64,000 nucleotides of DNA from Chimaeribacter coloradensis (lineage in GTDB: Bacteria > Pseudomonadota > Gammaproteobacteria > Enterobacterales > Enterobacteriaceae): NCBI RefSeq assembly GCF_002858715.1, contig NZ_PJZH01000003.1, positions 310,001 through 374,000 on the forward strand. The letters are read 5' to 3'. Positions 27,537-36,378 of the stretch are shown piece after piece. The position numbers were made by a program, and so were the translations under genes. The notes below the pieces were generated by a model, which had not been told where the DNA came from, made no database searches, and was given only the letters and a program-made list of their open reading frames with translations. How positions within the stretch are numbered: the stretch's first letter is position 1; every line of letters begins with the position of its first letter.

Positions 27537-27564
27537 AAGGAGGCCCCCGGGCCTCCTTTTTTTA
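27537..27564 (+). terminator. Rho-independent terminator after acnB
   Basis: Nine-bp perfect stem (27537-27545 with 27550-27558), CCCG loop and T-run, 23 bases beyond the stop codon. Confidence 0.93.
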
Positions 27565-27667
27565 TGGCCTGTTTTTACACGCCTGCTCAGCCGGAAATGG
27601 GCGCGGCATAGCGCTTTGCCGGGCGGCAACGGGCTACACTTAGCGGGTTCACAGGGGAGAGACCATC

Positions 27668-28030
27668 ATGGACTATGAATTTTTACGCGACATCACCGGT
27701 CAGGTACAGGTGCGGTTCTCAATGGGCCACGAAGTGGTGGGCCATTGGTTCAATGAAGAGGTAAAAGGCGATCTGGCCCTGCTGGATGAGGTCGAGACGC
27801 AGGCAGCCACGGTCAAAGGCACCGAGCGCCAGTGGCAGCGCGAAGGGCGTGAGTACACGCTCTGGCTGGATGGCGAAGAGGTGATGATCCGTGCCAATCT
27901 GCTGGAGTTCGAAGGGGACGAGATGGAAGAGGGCATGAGCTACTACAACGAGGAGAGCCTGTCGCTGTGCGGCCTGGAGGATTTTCTGGAAGTGGTGAAC
28001 AACTATCGCGCCTTTCTGAAGGGGCGCTGA
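27668..28030 (+). CDS. yacL: YacL (UPF0231) family protein
   Basis: Cytoplasmic acidic protein of 120 residues, equal to E. coli YacL, with the same opening [11 protein letters not shown] and the conserved [15 protein letters not shown] and [20 protein letters not shown]. No catalytic motif is visible and the family has no assigned biochemical function. It follows acnB but is separated from it by a strong terminator, so it is probably transcribed separately. Confidence 0.95.
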   Translation: MDYEFLRDITGQVQVRFSMGHEVVGHWFNEEVKGDLALLDEVETQAATVKGTERQWQREGREYTLWLDGEEVMIRANLLEFEGDEMEEGMSYYNEESLSLCGLEDFLEVVNNYRAFLKGR

Positions 28031-28034
28031 GTGT

Positions 28035-28055
28035 GCCGGCCAGTGACTGGCCGGC
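28035..28055. terminator. Hairpin between convergent yacL and the outer-membrane protein gene
   Basis: Perfect 9-bp arms GCCGGCCAG / CTGGCCGGC with a TGA loop, 5 bases after the yacL stop. There is no T-run on either side, so it is at most a weak bidirectional terminator. Confidence 0.5.
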
Positions 28056-28084
28056 AGTGCGCGGCATCCATGACCTGTTATTCC

Positions 28085-28951
28085 TTAATAGTAGAAACCA
28101 ATCTCCATGCCGACCGACGACGTGGTGGTCGCAGGCTGGTAGAAGTTCATCGCTTTATCGCCCAGCATGCCGCGTTCGCTGTCAGATTTGCCATATTTCT
28201 GGTGCACGTAATAGGCCTTCACAAACACATCACGCGTCACGTTCCAGGTCAGCGCCGCAAAAGGCGACAGGCGGGATTTCGGCTGCAACCAGACATCCCC
28301 GGCGTTGCTGTGGGTCCAGGTCTGGATAGGGTAGAGCGCGCCGCCCTCCAGGCTCACCTGGGACGCCGGCGTCATCTGCCAGTTCACTCCCGCGCCCGCT
28401 TTGGCATAGGGCTGGAGCGACACTTCCACCGCGCCGAACCGGCGGGTACGCTGCTCAGAGGCGATGTACATATCGTCTGAACGGATGTTACGCAGCCACG
28501 CCTGTGCGCCCACCGCGCCTTTCACGTCAAAAGAGATTGTCTCGGAGGCACGCATGCGGTAGCCGCGCGTGATGTCCGCGCTGTAGCCGGTGTACCAGGT
28601 TTCGCCTTTCAGCGAGCCGGGCGGCAGGTTGTATTTCGGGTCGAGCGCGCCGCCCCGGTAGCTGACAGCCCCGGCCATCAGGCTCATTTCCCAGCCTTTC
28701 AGCATCCCGCGGCGGGCGTCCATATAGTTGTTTGCGCCTACATTGCCCTTTAGCCGCGGCCCGTGCTCCTGCACATATTTCCGGTTGAGGTTATCAACAC
28801 GTTCATCCCATTTGAAATATTCCACACCGGCACTGGCGTAATTGCGGGTCGCGGCGCTGAACGGATTTTCCCCGGCGTTGGCTACGCCAGAAATCAAAAC
28901 ACCGGCCGTTGCGAATGCGGCAGCAGACGCGGTGCAAAATGTCATTTTCAT
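28085..28951 (-). CDS. Predicted outer-membrane beta-barrel protein
   Basis: A 288-residue exported protein of unrecognised family. A signal peptide of about 26 residues ends at VANA before GENPF. The mature part alternates polar and hydrophobic residues and ends GMEIGFYY, with an aromatic C-terminus typical of BamA-inserted barrels. Repeated aromatic/Gly-rich beta segments suggest perhaps 10-12 strands. It occupies the place where E. coli has speD-speE-yacC-cueO-gcd, of which only yacC remains. Its 600-bp AT-rich upstream region contains three related repeats. It could be a porin, adhesin or enzyme barrel; no catalytic triad was evident. Confidence 0.75.
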   Translation of the reverse strand: MKMTFCTASAAAFATAGVLISGVANAGENPFSAATRNYASAGVEYFKWDERVDNLNRKYVQEHGPRLKGNVGANNYMDARRGMLKGWEMSLMAGAVSYRGGALDPKYNLPPGSLKGETWYTGYSADITRGYRMRASETISFDVKGAVGAQAWLRNIRSDDMYIASEQRTRRFGAVEVSLQPYAKAGAGVNWQMTPASQVSLEGGALYPIQTWTHSNAGDVWLQPKSRLSPFAALTWNVTRDVFVKAYYVHQKYGKSDSERGMLGDKAMNFYQPATTTSSVGMEIGFYY

Positions 28952-29511
28952 TATCGGAATTCTTTAGAGTGATTAACGGGAGCGCTGATTGTAGAAAAAG
29001 AGAGCGAATGCTAACGGCAGAATAAGATGGGATAAATAGCTCATTTTAAAATCAATAAAAACAGTGGCTTATTTAAAGAAGTAACGCAAATTACCCGGCG
29101 CAACCCCTGATAAATTGACTTAATGATTCTGTGATGCGCTGTTTATTTGAGTTACCGCAAAGCAGGCCTGCTGGTACGGGGAATTAAATTTGACTTAATG
29201 ACAGGAAATAACAGGCAGGGAAGCGAAAATAAATTTAGCTTAACGTTAAGAACGCGTAAAGAAATAGGAATAAATACCCTACCGCGATTTGGGAAATAGC
29301 ACAAGCGTTTACAATATCATTATTTCAACAATTATTTAACAGCAGGTAAGCGCTTCTTTTTGCCCTTAACCGCCTGTGGGCGATCGCGGTCACAGTAAAC
29401 CGGTTGCCGGGGTTGCCCGGAAAATTGTAATCCCTTGCGCGTGGCAGGCCAGAACAGAACACGGGAGAGTACAAAACAGGAGATTATGCTGGAGGCCGCA
29501 GGGGAAACAGG
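28952..29511. other. AT-rich intergenic region upstream of the outer-membrane protein gene
   Basis: About 560 bp, much richer in A+T than its neighbours. No gene was found. It holds the TTGACTTAATGA-type repeats listed separately and may contain promoters for the minus-strand barrel gene; its composition would suit silencing by H-NS, which is inference. Confidence 0.5.
29112..29246. repeat. Three related 15-16-bp direct repeats
   Basis: AAATTGACTTAATGA (29112-29126), AAATTTGACTTAATGA (29186-29201) and the more divergent AAATTTAGCTTAACGT (29231-29246) share orientation. They lie 161-295 bp upstream of the outer-membrane protein start and may be regulator sites. Confidence 0.5.
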
Positions 29512-29538
29512 GAAAGAAAAGTGCCCGCAGCGCGGGCA
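29512..29538 (-). terminator. Terminator after yacC
   Basis: TGCCCGC (29522-29528) pairs with GCGGGCA (29532-29538) around AGC, and the adjoining A/G-rich plus strand is a T-rich tract for the minus strand. It lies 9 bases beyond the yacC stop. Confidence 0.75.
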
Positions 29539-29547
29539 GCAGGGAGG

Positions 29548-29916
29548 TTACTGCGCGTAGGCCAGCAGCCCCAGGGAGTCCCGGGCCAGTGCTTTGCACT
29601 TATTCGGCGTGGAAATGGCGATGCCGCTCAAATCGCGGTAGCTCTCTTCGCCCAGCCGGCGCATGTTAAAGGTGTTGTAGTTGCTCAGGTCCCAGCTGTT
29701 CTGCTGGGCGAAGTAGACAATCGCCTGCTTGATCTGGGTGTTCGGCAGATCGTGGTAGCCGCAGTTGTTCTTCAGGTAGACAAACACCGCCGTCAAATCG
29801 GCAAGATCTTCCGCTTCGGTGTCACTCAGCGCCTGGCTGGCAGAGGAGAAGCCCAGCAGCCCCAGCAGCAGCATCATCAGTGTCGTTCGTTTCATTGCCA
29901 TCAGTGACTTATTCAT
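29548..29916 (-). CDS. yacC: YacC, PulS/OutS-like periplasmic protein
   Basis: Exported protein of 122 residues in the PulS_OutS (pilotin-like) family. The signal peptide includes a leucine-rich core and ends near SQALS. The mature region LADLTAVFVYLKNNCGY... QAIVYFAQQNSWDLSNY... YRDLSGI... CKALARDSLGLLAY closely follows E. coli YacC, including two cysteines. It lacks a lipobox cysteine, unlike true pilotins. The start is uncertain: ATG 29916, or the internal ATG 29895 giving 115 residues as in E. coli; neither has a strong ribosome-binding site. Confidence 0.9.
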   Translation of the reverse strand: MNKSLMAMKRTTLMMLLLGLLGFSSASQALSDTEAEDLADLTAVFVYLKNNCGYHDLPNTQIKQAIVYFAQQNSWDLSNYNTFNMRRLGEESYRDLSGIAISTPNKCKALARDSLGLLAYAQ

Positions 29917-30158
29917 GGTTAGCAGACGTTATCACACTTACTTATTCACGCACCAAATTAATTGCGCGCCCGGCAGGCGGGCGATCTGCCGCAGGGAAAG
30001 GGGGGAGGTCTGTCAGGGAAAGAAGGGGTAAGTATAGCCTATCCGCAGCGCGGCCCCACGCACAGCGCACTTAACACGCTGGCCGCGCCGCCGCGTCGAT
30101 CCGCCGCAGGGGCTATGTTAAACTCTGATACCCCGTACAGGTAACAGACAAATTATTT

Positions 30159-30695
30159 ATGAAACACACTGTAGAAGTCATGATTTCCGAGCAAGAGATC
30201 CGGCAGCGCATCGCGGAACTGGGCCAGCAGATCACCAATGACTACCGCGACAGCGGCAGCGACATGGTGCTGGTCGGGTTGTTGCGCGGTTCCTTCATGT
30301 TTATGGCCGATCTCTGCCGCCAGATTGAGGTGCCGCATGAAGTCGATTTCATGACCGCCTCAAGCTACGGCAACAGCATGTCCAGCAGCCGTGACGTGAA
30401 AATTCTCAAAGATCTGGATGAGGATATCCGTGGCAAAGATGTGCTGATCGTGGAAGACATCATCGATTCCGGCAACACCCTGAGCAAGGTGCGGGAGATC
30501 CTGGCACTGCGCGAGCCGAAGTCCCTGGCCATCTGCACACTGCTGGATAAACCGTCACGCCGGGAAGTCAGCGTGACGGTGGAGTATATCGGTTTCTCGA
30601 TCCCGGATAAATTTGTGGTCGGCTACGGAATCGATTACGCCCAGCGCTACCGCCACCTGCCTTACATCGGCAATGTGGTGCCGGACGCTGAATAA
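30159..30695 (+). CDS. hpt: Hypoxanthine phosphoribosyltransferase
   Basis: Purine salvage enzyme converting hypoxanthine (and guanine, less well) plus PRPP to nucleotides. 178 residues, as in E. coli. The PRPP-binding loop [17 protein letters not shown] is intact near residues 98-115, as are the [11 protein letters not shown] loop and the C-terminal substrate hood [20 protein letters not shown]. It is divergent in layout from yacC and convergent with can. Confidence 0.98.
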   Translation: MKHTVEVMISEQEIRQRIAELGQQITNDYRDSGSDMVLVGLLRGSFMFMADLCRQIEVPHEVDFMTASSYGNSMSSSRDVKILKDLDEDIRGKDVLIVEDIIDSGNTLSKVREILALREPKSLAICTLLDKPSRREVSVTVEYIGFSIPDKFVVGYGIDYAQRYRHLPYIGNVVPDAE

Positions 30696-30795
30696 TAGCC
30701 TTAACGCCGCTGTTTCATCCTGAAAACCGCAGGGTAAAAGCGCTTGGAAAGCTAATTTTTACGCTGCGGTATTGGCTATGCTCCGTGCCTGCCGG

Positions 30796-31446
30796 TCAAA
30801 CGCCCGGCAGCAGCTTGGCAATGGCGTTGTGGTAGTTCATTTCCAGGTTTTCACGGTTAGCGGTCGTGACATTCAGGTCATTGAGCTGGCCGTTCTGCAA
30901 GCCGTACACCCAGCCGTGCAGCATCACTTTCTGACCGCGTTTCCAGGCGCCCTGCATAATGGTGGAGTGGCCGAGGTTATACACCTGCTCTACCACGTTG
31001 ATCTCACACAGGGTATTCAGGCGCTCATCCGGCGGGAGTTCGCTGAGTAACGCGCTATGCTTGTACCACAGGTCGCGGATGTGCAGCAGCCAGTTGTTGA
31101 TCAGGCCCAGTTCCGGGTTCTCGACCGCCGCCGCGACGCCGCCACAGCCGTAGTGGCCGCAGACAATCACATGTTCTACCTGCAGCACGTCAATGGCGTA
31201 CTGAACCACGGAGAGGCAGTTGAGATCGGTATGGATGACCAGGTTGGCCACGTTGCGGTGTACGAACAGCTCGCCCGGCTCCATGCCGGTCAAACGCTCT
31301 GCCGGAACCCGGCTGTCCGAGCACCCAATCCACAGGAAGCGCGGCTTCTGGGCCTGGGCCAGGCGTTCAAAGAAAGCGGGATCGTCTTTGGTGATGGTCT
31401 CAGACCAGGCGCGGTTGTTGGCAATAAGCCTTTCGATTTCTTTCAT
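30796..31446 (-). CDS. can: Beta-class carbonic anhydrase 2
   Basis: Zinc enzyme interconverting CO2 and bicarbonate, needed for growth in air where bicarbonate limits carboxylation reactions. 216 residues (E. coli Can 220). Zinc ligands and dyad are present: Cys42, Asp44 and Arg46 in GCSDSR, and His and Cys in CGHYGCGG near residues 98-101. The gene is divergent from yadGH across a 142-bp region with two inverted repeats. Confidence 0.97.
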   Translation of the reverse strand: MKEIERLIANNRAWSETITKDDPAFFERLAQAQKPRFLWIGCSDSRVPAERLTGMEPGELFVHRNVANLVIHTDLNCLSVVQYAIDVLQVEHVIVCGHYGCGGVAAAVENPELGLINNWLLHIRDLWYKHSALLSELPPDERLNTLCEINVVEQVYNLGHSTIMQGAWKRGQKVMLHGWVYGLQNGQLNDLNVTTANRENLEMNYHNAIAKLLPGV

Positions 31447-31477
31447 GGGATATCATTAATCTCATATGAAGTGTGAA

Positions 31478-31559
31478 CAATCTGTAATGCGCAGATTGCA
31501 GCTTTAATATAGGACATACATCACGAATTTGAAATCTGATCCTGACAGGGTGATCAGAT
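31478..31559. promoter_or_regulatory. Two inverted repeats in the can-yadG intergenic region
   Basis: CAATCTG (31478-31484) / CAGATTG (31492-31498) and ATCTGATC (31534-31541) / GATCAGAT (31552-31559) are perfect arms sharing the core ATCTG...CAGAT. They could be sites for one regulator of the divergent genes; the regulator is unknown. Confidence 0.45.
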
Positions 31560-31588
31560 AAACGACAGCACAAGGTGATTCTACTTTT

Positions 31589-32515
31589 ATGACATATGCA
31601 CTGGAACTCACGCAGCTGACCAAAACCTACGCAGGTGGGGTACAGGCGCTGCGCGGTATCGATCTGAAGGTTGATGCCGGCGATTTTTATGCGCTCCTGG
31701 GGCCGAACGGGGCCGGGAAATCCACCACCATCGGCATCATCAGTTCGCTGGTCAACAAAACCGCCGGCAAGGTGCGGGTGTTTGGTTATGACATCGACCA
31801 GGACATCGTGAACGCCAAGCGCCAGCTCGGGCTGGTGCCGCAGGAATTCAACTTCAACCCGTTTGAAACCGTGATGCAGATTGTGGTCAACCAGGCCGGT
31901 TACTACGGTGTAAAACGCCGTGAGGCGCTGGAGCGGGCCGAGAAGTACCTGACGCAGCTCGATTTGTGGGGCAAGCGCAACGAGCGGGCGCGGATGCTCT
32001 CCGGCGGCATGAAGCGCCGCCTGATGATTGCGCGCGCGCTGATGCATGCGCCGAAGCTGCTGATCCTCGATGAGCCGACCGCCGGGGTCGACATCGAGCT
32101 GCGCCGCTCCATGTGGGGCTTTTTGAAAGATCTCAACGCCCAGGGCACCACCATCATCCTCACCACCCACTATCTGGAAGAGGCGGAGATGCTGTGCCGC
32201 AACATCGGCATCATCCAGAACGGTGAACTGGTGGAGAACACCAGCATGAAAGCGCTGCTGGCGACGCAGAAGTCCGAGACCTTTGTGCTGGACCTGGCGG
32301 CGAAAAGCCCGCTGCCGAAGCTGGAGGGGTACAAAAGCAAGCTGGTGGACACTTCCACTCTGGAAGTGGACGTGATGCGCGAGCAGGGGCTGAACGGCGT
32401 GTTCAGCCAGCTGAGCAAACAGGGCATTCAGGTGCTGAGTATGCGTAACAAGGCAAACCGGCTGGAAGAGCTGTTCGTCAACCTGGTCAACGGCAACGAG
32501 GGAGAAAACGTATGA
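31589..32515 (+). CDS. yadG: ABC transporter ATP-binding protein YadG
   Basis: Cytoplasmic ATPase of an ABC-2 type exporter, 308 residues (E. coli YadG 308). Walker A GPNGAGKST, Q-loop near VPQEFNF, signature LSGGMKRRL, Walker B LLILDEPTAGVD and switch His (TTHYLEEAE) are all intact. A C-terminal extension of about 75 residues is typical of DrrA/NodI-like members. The stop overlaps the yadH start (ATGA). Substrate is unknown. Confidence 0.95.
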   Translation: MTYALELTQLTKTYAGGVQALRGIDLKVDAGDFYALLGPNGAGKSTTIGIISSLVNKTAGKVRVFGYDIDQDIVNAKRQLGLVPQEFNFNPFETVMQIVVNQAGYYGVKRREALERAEKYLTQLDLWGKRNERARMLSGGMKRRLMIARALMHAPKLLILDEPTAGVDIELRRSMWGFLKDLNAQGTTIILTTHYLEEAEMLCRNIGIIQNGELVENTSMKALLATQKSETFVLDLAAKSPLPKLEGYKSKLVDTSTLEVDVMREQGLNGVFSQLSKQGIQVLSMRNKANRLEELFVNLVNGNEGENV

Positions 32516-33282
32516 CCCGTCTCTATTGGGTGGCGCTGCAAAGTATCTGGTACAAAGAGATTAACCGTTTCGGCCGCATCTGGATCCAGACGCTGGTGCC
32601 GCCGGTGATCACCATGACGCTCTATTTCATCATCTTCGGCAACCTGATCGGCTCGCGCATCGGTGAGATGCACGGCTTTGATTACATGCAATTTATCGTG
32701 CCGGGGCTGATCATGATGGCGGTGATCACCAACTCCTACGCCAACGTCGCCTCCTCCTTTTTCAGCGCCAAATTCCAGCGCAACATTGAGGAGCTGCTGG
32801 TGGCCCCGGTGCCGACCCACGTGGTGATCGCCGGCTATGTCGGCGGCGGCGTGGCGCGCGGCATCTGCGTCGGCGTGCTGGTCACGGCGGTGTCGCTGTT
32901 CTTTGTGCCGCTGCACGTCCACGCCTGGTGGGTAATTGCCGCGACGCTGCTGCTGACGGCGATCCTCTTCTCGCTGGCCGGGCTGCTGAACGCGGTGTTT
33001 GCCACCACCTTTGATGACATCAGCCTGATCCCGACCTTTGTGCTGACGCCGCTGACCTACCTCGGCGGGGTGTTCTACTCCCTGACGCTGCTGCCGCCGT
33101 TCTGGCAGGCGGTGTCGAAGCTGAACCCGATCGTCTACATGATCAGCGGCTTCCGCTACGGGTTCCTCGGCATCAGCGACGTGCCGCTGGCGTTCACCAT
33201 GGCGGTGCTGGTGGCGTTTATCGTGGTGTTCTACCTGCTCGCCTGGTACCTGATCCAGCGCGGCCGCGGGCTGCGTTCGTAA
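32512..33282 (+). CDS. yadH: ABC-2 transporter permease YadH
   Basis: Inner-membrane partner of YadG, 256 residues with six predicted spans (about 23-45, 62-85, 107-130, 140-165, 172-195, 227-248) and the ABC-2 signature around LTPLTYLGGVFYSLTLLPPFW. Translation is coupled to yadG by a 4-base overlap. The pair forms a half-size exporter of unknown substrate. Confidence 0.95.
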   Translation: MTRLYWVALQSIWYKEINRFGRIWIQTLVPPVITMTLYFIIFGNLIGSRIGEMHGFDYMQFIVPGLIMMAVITNSYANVASSFFSAKFQRNIEELLVAPVPTHVVIAGYVGGGVARGICVGVLVTAVSLFFVPLHVHAWWVIAATLLLTAILFSLAGLLNAVFATTFDDISLIPTFVLTPLTYLGGVFYSLTLLPPFWQAVSKLNPIVYMISGFRYGFLGISDVPLAFTMAVLVAFIVVFYLLAWYLIQRGRGLRS

Positions 33283-33311
33283 CCACGTATTACGCCAATC
33301 AGTCAAAACAG

Positions 33312-33336
33312 AAAGCCGGGCACGCCCGGCTTTTTT
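33312..33336 (+). terminator. Terminator after yadGH
   Basis: Eight-bp stem AAGCCGGG / CCCGGCTT with CACG loop and T-run, 30 bases beyond the yadH stop. Confidence 0.92.
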
Positions 33337-33343
33337 ACGCCAT

Positions 33344-33367
33344 AAAAAAGGGAGCCTTCCGGCTCCC
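33344..33367 (-). terminator. Terminator after panD
   Basis: GGGAGCC (33350-33356) / GGCTCCC (33361-33367) with TTCC loop; six A on the left form the T-run for the minus strand. It lies 22 bases beyond the panD stop. Confidence 0.92.
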
Positions 33368-33389
33368 TGCGGTATGACGGCAGATAACG

Positions 33390-33770
33390 TCAGGCGACCT
33401 GAACCGGGATCGCCTTCGCCTGGCGCTGTAGCTGGTTGTCGCCTTCAAAGTAGGCCACTTTCGGCTTGTGCGCGCGGGCGTCGGCGTCGGTCATCTGCAC
33501 GTAGGAGCAGATGATCAGCTTGTCGCCGACGCAGGCGAGGCGGGCGGCCGCGCCGTTGACGGAAATAATCCGCGAGCCGCGCTCGGCGGCAATGGCGTAG
33601 GTGGAGAAGCGCTGGCCGTTATCGACGTTGTAGATGTCGATGGCTTCATATTCCAGAATGCCGGAGGCGTCCAGAAAATCCTGATCGATGGCGCAGGAGC
33701 CTTCGTAGTGCAGGTCAGCCTGCGTCACCTTGACCCGGTGAAGCTTGCCCTGCAGCATGGTGCGTACCAT
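33390..33770 (-). CDS. panD: Aspartate 1-decarboxylase proenzyme
   Basis: Makes beta-alanine from aspartate for pantothenate synthesis. The 126-residue proenzyme (same length as E. coli) self-cleaves between Gly24 and Ser25 in YEGSCAID to give the pyruvoyl group; Lys9, Tyr58 and other active-site residues fit. The start is ATG 33770 with AAAGGTAA upstream; a longer frame to 33821 adds 17 unrelated residues. E. coli activation needs PanZ, not in this window. It lies downstream of panC, separated by 104 bp. Confidence 0.96.
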   Translation of the reverse strand: MVRTMLQGKLHRVKVTQADLHYEGSCAIDQDFLDASGILEYEAIDIYNVDNGQRFSTYAIAAERGSRIISVNGAAARLACVGDKLIICSYVQMTDADARAHKPKVAYFEGDNQLQRQAKAIPVQVA

Positions 33771-33874
33771 AACGTTGTTACCTTTCCAAAAAAGAAAACA
33801 GAGGGTTATGCAACCGGCCAATGCGCGGCCGGTCTCTTGCTGGGTGCATCCTGCGTTCAGCGGTTACGAGCCGG

Positions 33875-34729
33875 TCAGGCCGTCAAATCCACCTGCCGGT
33901 TATCAATCAGTCGCGCCTTGCCGAGCCACGCCGCCATCAGGATCACTGCGCGGGTGCTGGCGACGGTCAGCGGTTGCAGGGTGTCAGCATCGCGGATGAA
34001 CAGCTCATCCGGCGTGAAACCGGCCTCACGCAGCTGCGCCCCGGCCTGTTCCAGCATCTCTTCTACGTGGCGCTCGCCTTGCAACAACTGCTCTGCCAGG
34101 CCATTCATCACCCGGCTCAGCGCCGGGGCCAGCTTGCGTTCATCGGCGGTCAGGTAGCCGTTGCGTGAGCTGAGCGCCAGCCCGTCATTGGCGCGCACCG
34201 TGGGCACGCCGACGATCTCGATGTCGTAGCCCATGTCCGCCACCATTTTGCGGATCAGTGCCAGCTGCTGGTAATCCTTCTCGCCGAAGCAGGCGAGATC
34301 CGGCTGCACCAGGTTAAACAGCTTGCTGACGATGGTCGAGACGCCGCGGAAGTGGCCGGGGCGGCTGGCACCTTCCAGCATCTGGGAGAGGCCGGGCACC
34401 TCAACAAAGGTCTGCGCCTCCAGCCCTTGCGGGTAGAGGTCGGCAGCGGCCGGGGCGAACACCAGGTCGGCCCCGCGGCGCTTCAGCAGCTCGCTGTCCT
34501 CCTGCAGGGTGCGCGGGTAACGCGCCAGGTCATCGGCATTATTGAACTGCATCGGGTTGACGAAGATGCTTACCACCACCACGTCGGCGCGGGCTTTGGC
34601 CTCGTCCACCAGCGTCATATGGCCTTCGTGCAGGTTCCCCATAGTCGGCACCAGCGCAATGCGCTGGCCGTCCTGCCGCCATCGGCGGATCTGTCGGCGC
34701 AGCAGCGGCAACGTTTCAATGATTACCAC
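33875..34729 (-). CDS. panC: Pantothenate synthetase
   Basis: ATP-dependent condensation of pantoate and beta-alanine. 284 residues (E. coli 283). Nucleotidyltransferase signatures are present: [14 protein letters not shown] near residues 28-41, the second block [17 protein letters not shown], and [20 protein letters not shown] with the KMSKS-like loop SSRN. It follows panB by 35 bases and is presumably cotranscribed with it. Confidence 0.97.
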   Translation of the reverse strand: MVIIETLPLLRRQIRRWRQDGQRIALVPTMGNLHEGHMTLVDEAKARADVVVVSIFVNPMQFNNADDLARYPRTLQEDSELLKRRGADLVFAPAAADLYPQGLEAQTFVEVPGLSQMLEGASRPGHFRGVSTIVSKLFNLVQPDLACFGEKDYQQLALIRKMVADMGYDIEIVGVPTVRANDGLALSSRNGYLTADERKLAPALSRVMNGLAEQLLQGERHVEEMLEQAGAQLREAGFTPDELFIRDADTLQPLTVASTRAVILMAAWLGKARLIDNRQVDLTA

Positions 34730-34764
34730 GTTACATCTCCTTGAGTCTCTGCCTGGCGGCAGCG

Positions 34765-35559
34765 TTAGTTAAAGGTATGTTCTGGTGCCGGGTAGGCCCC
34801 GGACGCCACCTGATCCACATAGGCGCGCGCGGCGCTGCGCAGGTCACCCGCCTCCGCAAGGAAGTTCTTGGCGAACTTCGGCACATGGCCGCCGGTGATG
34901 CCGAAGGCGTCATGCATCACCAGAATCTGGCCGTCCGTGACGTTACCGGCCCCGATGCCGATCACCGGGATCTGCAACGCACGGGTCACGCGCTCCGCCA
35001 GCGCCACCGGCACGCACTCCAGCACCATCAGTTGTGCGCCCGCCTGCTCAAGGTTGAGCGCGTCCTGCAACAGCTGGTCAGCGGCGGCTTCATCGCGCCC
35101 CTGGACTTTATAGCCGCCGAAAATGTTTACCGACTGCGGCGTCAGCCCGAGGTGGCCGCAGACCGGCACCGCGCGCTCGGTGAGCTTTTTCACCGTGTCG
35201 CACAGCCAGCTTCCGCCCTCCAGCTTCACCATGTTCGCCCCGGCGCGCATCAGCGTGGCGGCGTTCTCACAGGCCTGCTCCGGCGTGTTGCAGCTCATAA
35301 ACGGCAGGTCAGCCATCAGCAGGCTGTGCGGCGCGCCCCGGCGCACGCAGCGGGTATGATAGGCGATCTCCTCCACGGTGACCGGCAGGGTAGAATCGTG
35401 CCCCTGCACCACCATCCCTAACGAATCCCCAATCAGCATCACGCTGATGCCTTGCTCCTCAAAAAGCTGGGCGAAGCTGGCATCATAGGCGGTAATGGTC
35501 GCAAATTTGCGCTGCTGCTGTTTCCACTGCCGTAAATGGCTGACTGTGGTGGATTTCAT
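34765..35559 (-). CDS. panB: 3-methyl-2-oxobutanoate hydroxymethyltransferase
   Basis: First committed step of pantothenate synthesis: transfer of a hydroxymethyl group from methylene-THF to ketoisovalerate. 264 residues, TIM-barrel decamer family. Metal and substrate residues are visible in [21 protein letters not shown] (Asp45 region), LEGG and ECVP, and [18 protein letters not shown]. It heads panB-panC with panD following. Confidence 0.97.
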   Translation of the reverse strand: MKSTTVSHLRQWKQQQRKFATITAYDASFAQLFEEQGISVMLIGDSLGMVVQGHDSTLPVTVEEIAYHTRCVRRGAPHSLLMADLPFMSCNTPEQACENAATLMRAGANMVKLEGGSWLCDTVKKLTERAVPVCGHLGLTPQSVNIFGGYKVQGRDEAAADQLLQDALNLEQAGAQLMVLECVPVALAERVTRALQIPVIGIGAGNVTDGQILVMHDAFGITGGHVPKFAKNFLAEAGDLRSAARAYVDQVASGAYPAPEHTFN

Positions 35560-35649
35560 AATAACCTCTTATACGACTTTATATTGGTATTCATCCGGTG
35601 GGTCATTCTAAAGATAACCGCAGCAGGTGGGTAGCGGCCTGTGCACCGG

Positions 35650-35681
35650 CTTAAGATCCTGTTAAGAAGATCGTGCTTAAC
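35650..35681 (+). promoter_or_regulatory. Direct-repeat operator upstream of the QseB-like regulator
   Basis: CTTAAG (35650-35655), five bases, GTTAAG (35661-35666) is the direct-repeat form used by PmrA/QseB-type regulators (YTTAA-type half-sites, 11-bp period). A further CTTAAC lies at 35676-35681. It sits 50 bp before the regulator start, suggesting autoregulation. Confidence 0.65.
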
Positions 35682-35715
35682 TGTAGGGCTAACCGCGAAC
35701 GAAAAGGGAGTAGCG

Positions 35716-36378
35716 ATGCGCATTTTATTGATTGAGGATGACCGGCTGATCGGCGACGGCCTCCGCGCCGGGCTGGGCAAACTCGGCTTCAGCCTGGACT
35801 GGTTCACCGACGGCCCGACCGGCCGTGACGCCCTGCGGGCCGCGCCCTATGATGCAGTGATCCTGGACTTAAGCCTGCCGGGGCTGGACGGCATGGCGCT
35901 GCTGCGTGCGTGGCGCACCGAGGGGCAGGACACGCCGGTGCTGATCCTCACGGCGCGTGACGCGCTGGATCAGCGGGTGGCCGGGCTGCAGGCAGGCGCG
36001 GATGACTACCTCTGCAAGCCGTTCGCGCTGGTGGAGGTGGCCGCCCGGCTACAGGCGCTGATCCGCCGCCGCCACGGCACCCTGACGCCGCACCTGACCC
36101 ACGGCGCGGTGGCGTTTGACCCGGCGGCGCGCAGCGTCACGCTGGCAGGCGAGCCGGTGACGTTAACGCCCAAAGAGCTGGCGGTGCTGGAGCTGCTGCT
36201 GACCCACAAAGGCCGGGTGCTGGCGCGTACGCTGATCCAGGAGAAGCTTTACAGCTGGGACGAGGAGGTGAGCAGCAACGCGGTGGAGGTGCATATCCAC
36301 CATCTGCGGCGCAAGCTGGGCAATGCGCTGATCCGCACCGTGCACGGCGTCGGCTATACGCTGGGGGAGGAGGTATGA
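35716..36378 (+). CDS. QseB-like OmpR-family response regulator
   Basis: Two-component response regulator, 220 residues from ATG 35716. The receiver domain has acidic residues in IEDD, phosphoacceptor Asp51 in [10 protein letters not shown], conserved Thr/Ser in LTARD and Lys in CKPF. The winged-helix domain (about 125-218) ends [11 protein letters not shown]. Throughout it is closest in my reading to QseB (for example [26 protein letters not shown]), although PmrA is similar. A frame from 35641 would begin upstream of the operator and is rejected. It overlaps the sensor gene by ATGA. E. coli has a fimbrial operon between panB and folK, so this location is distinctive. Confidence 0.88.
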   Translation: MRILLIEDDRLIGDGLRAGLGKLGFSLDWFTDGPTGRDALRAAPYDAVILDLSLPGLDGMALLRAWRTEGQDTPVLILTARDALDQRVAGLQAGADDYLCKPFALVEVAARLQALIRRRHGTLTPHLTHGAVAFDPAARSVTLAGEPVTLTPKELAVLELLLTHKGRVLARTLIQEKLYSWDEEVSSNAVEVHIHHLRRKLGNALIRTVHGVGYTLGEEV

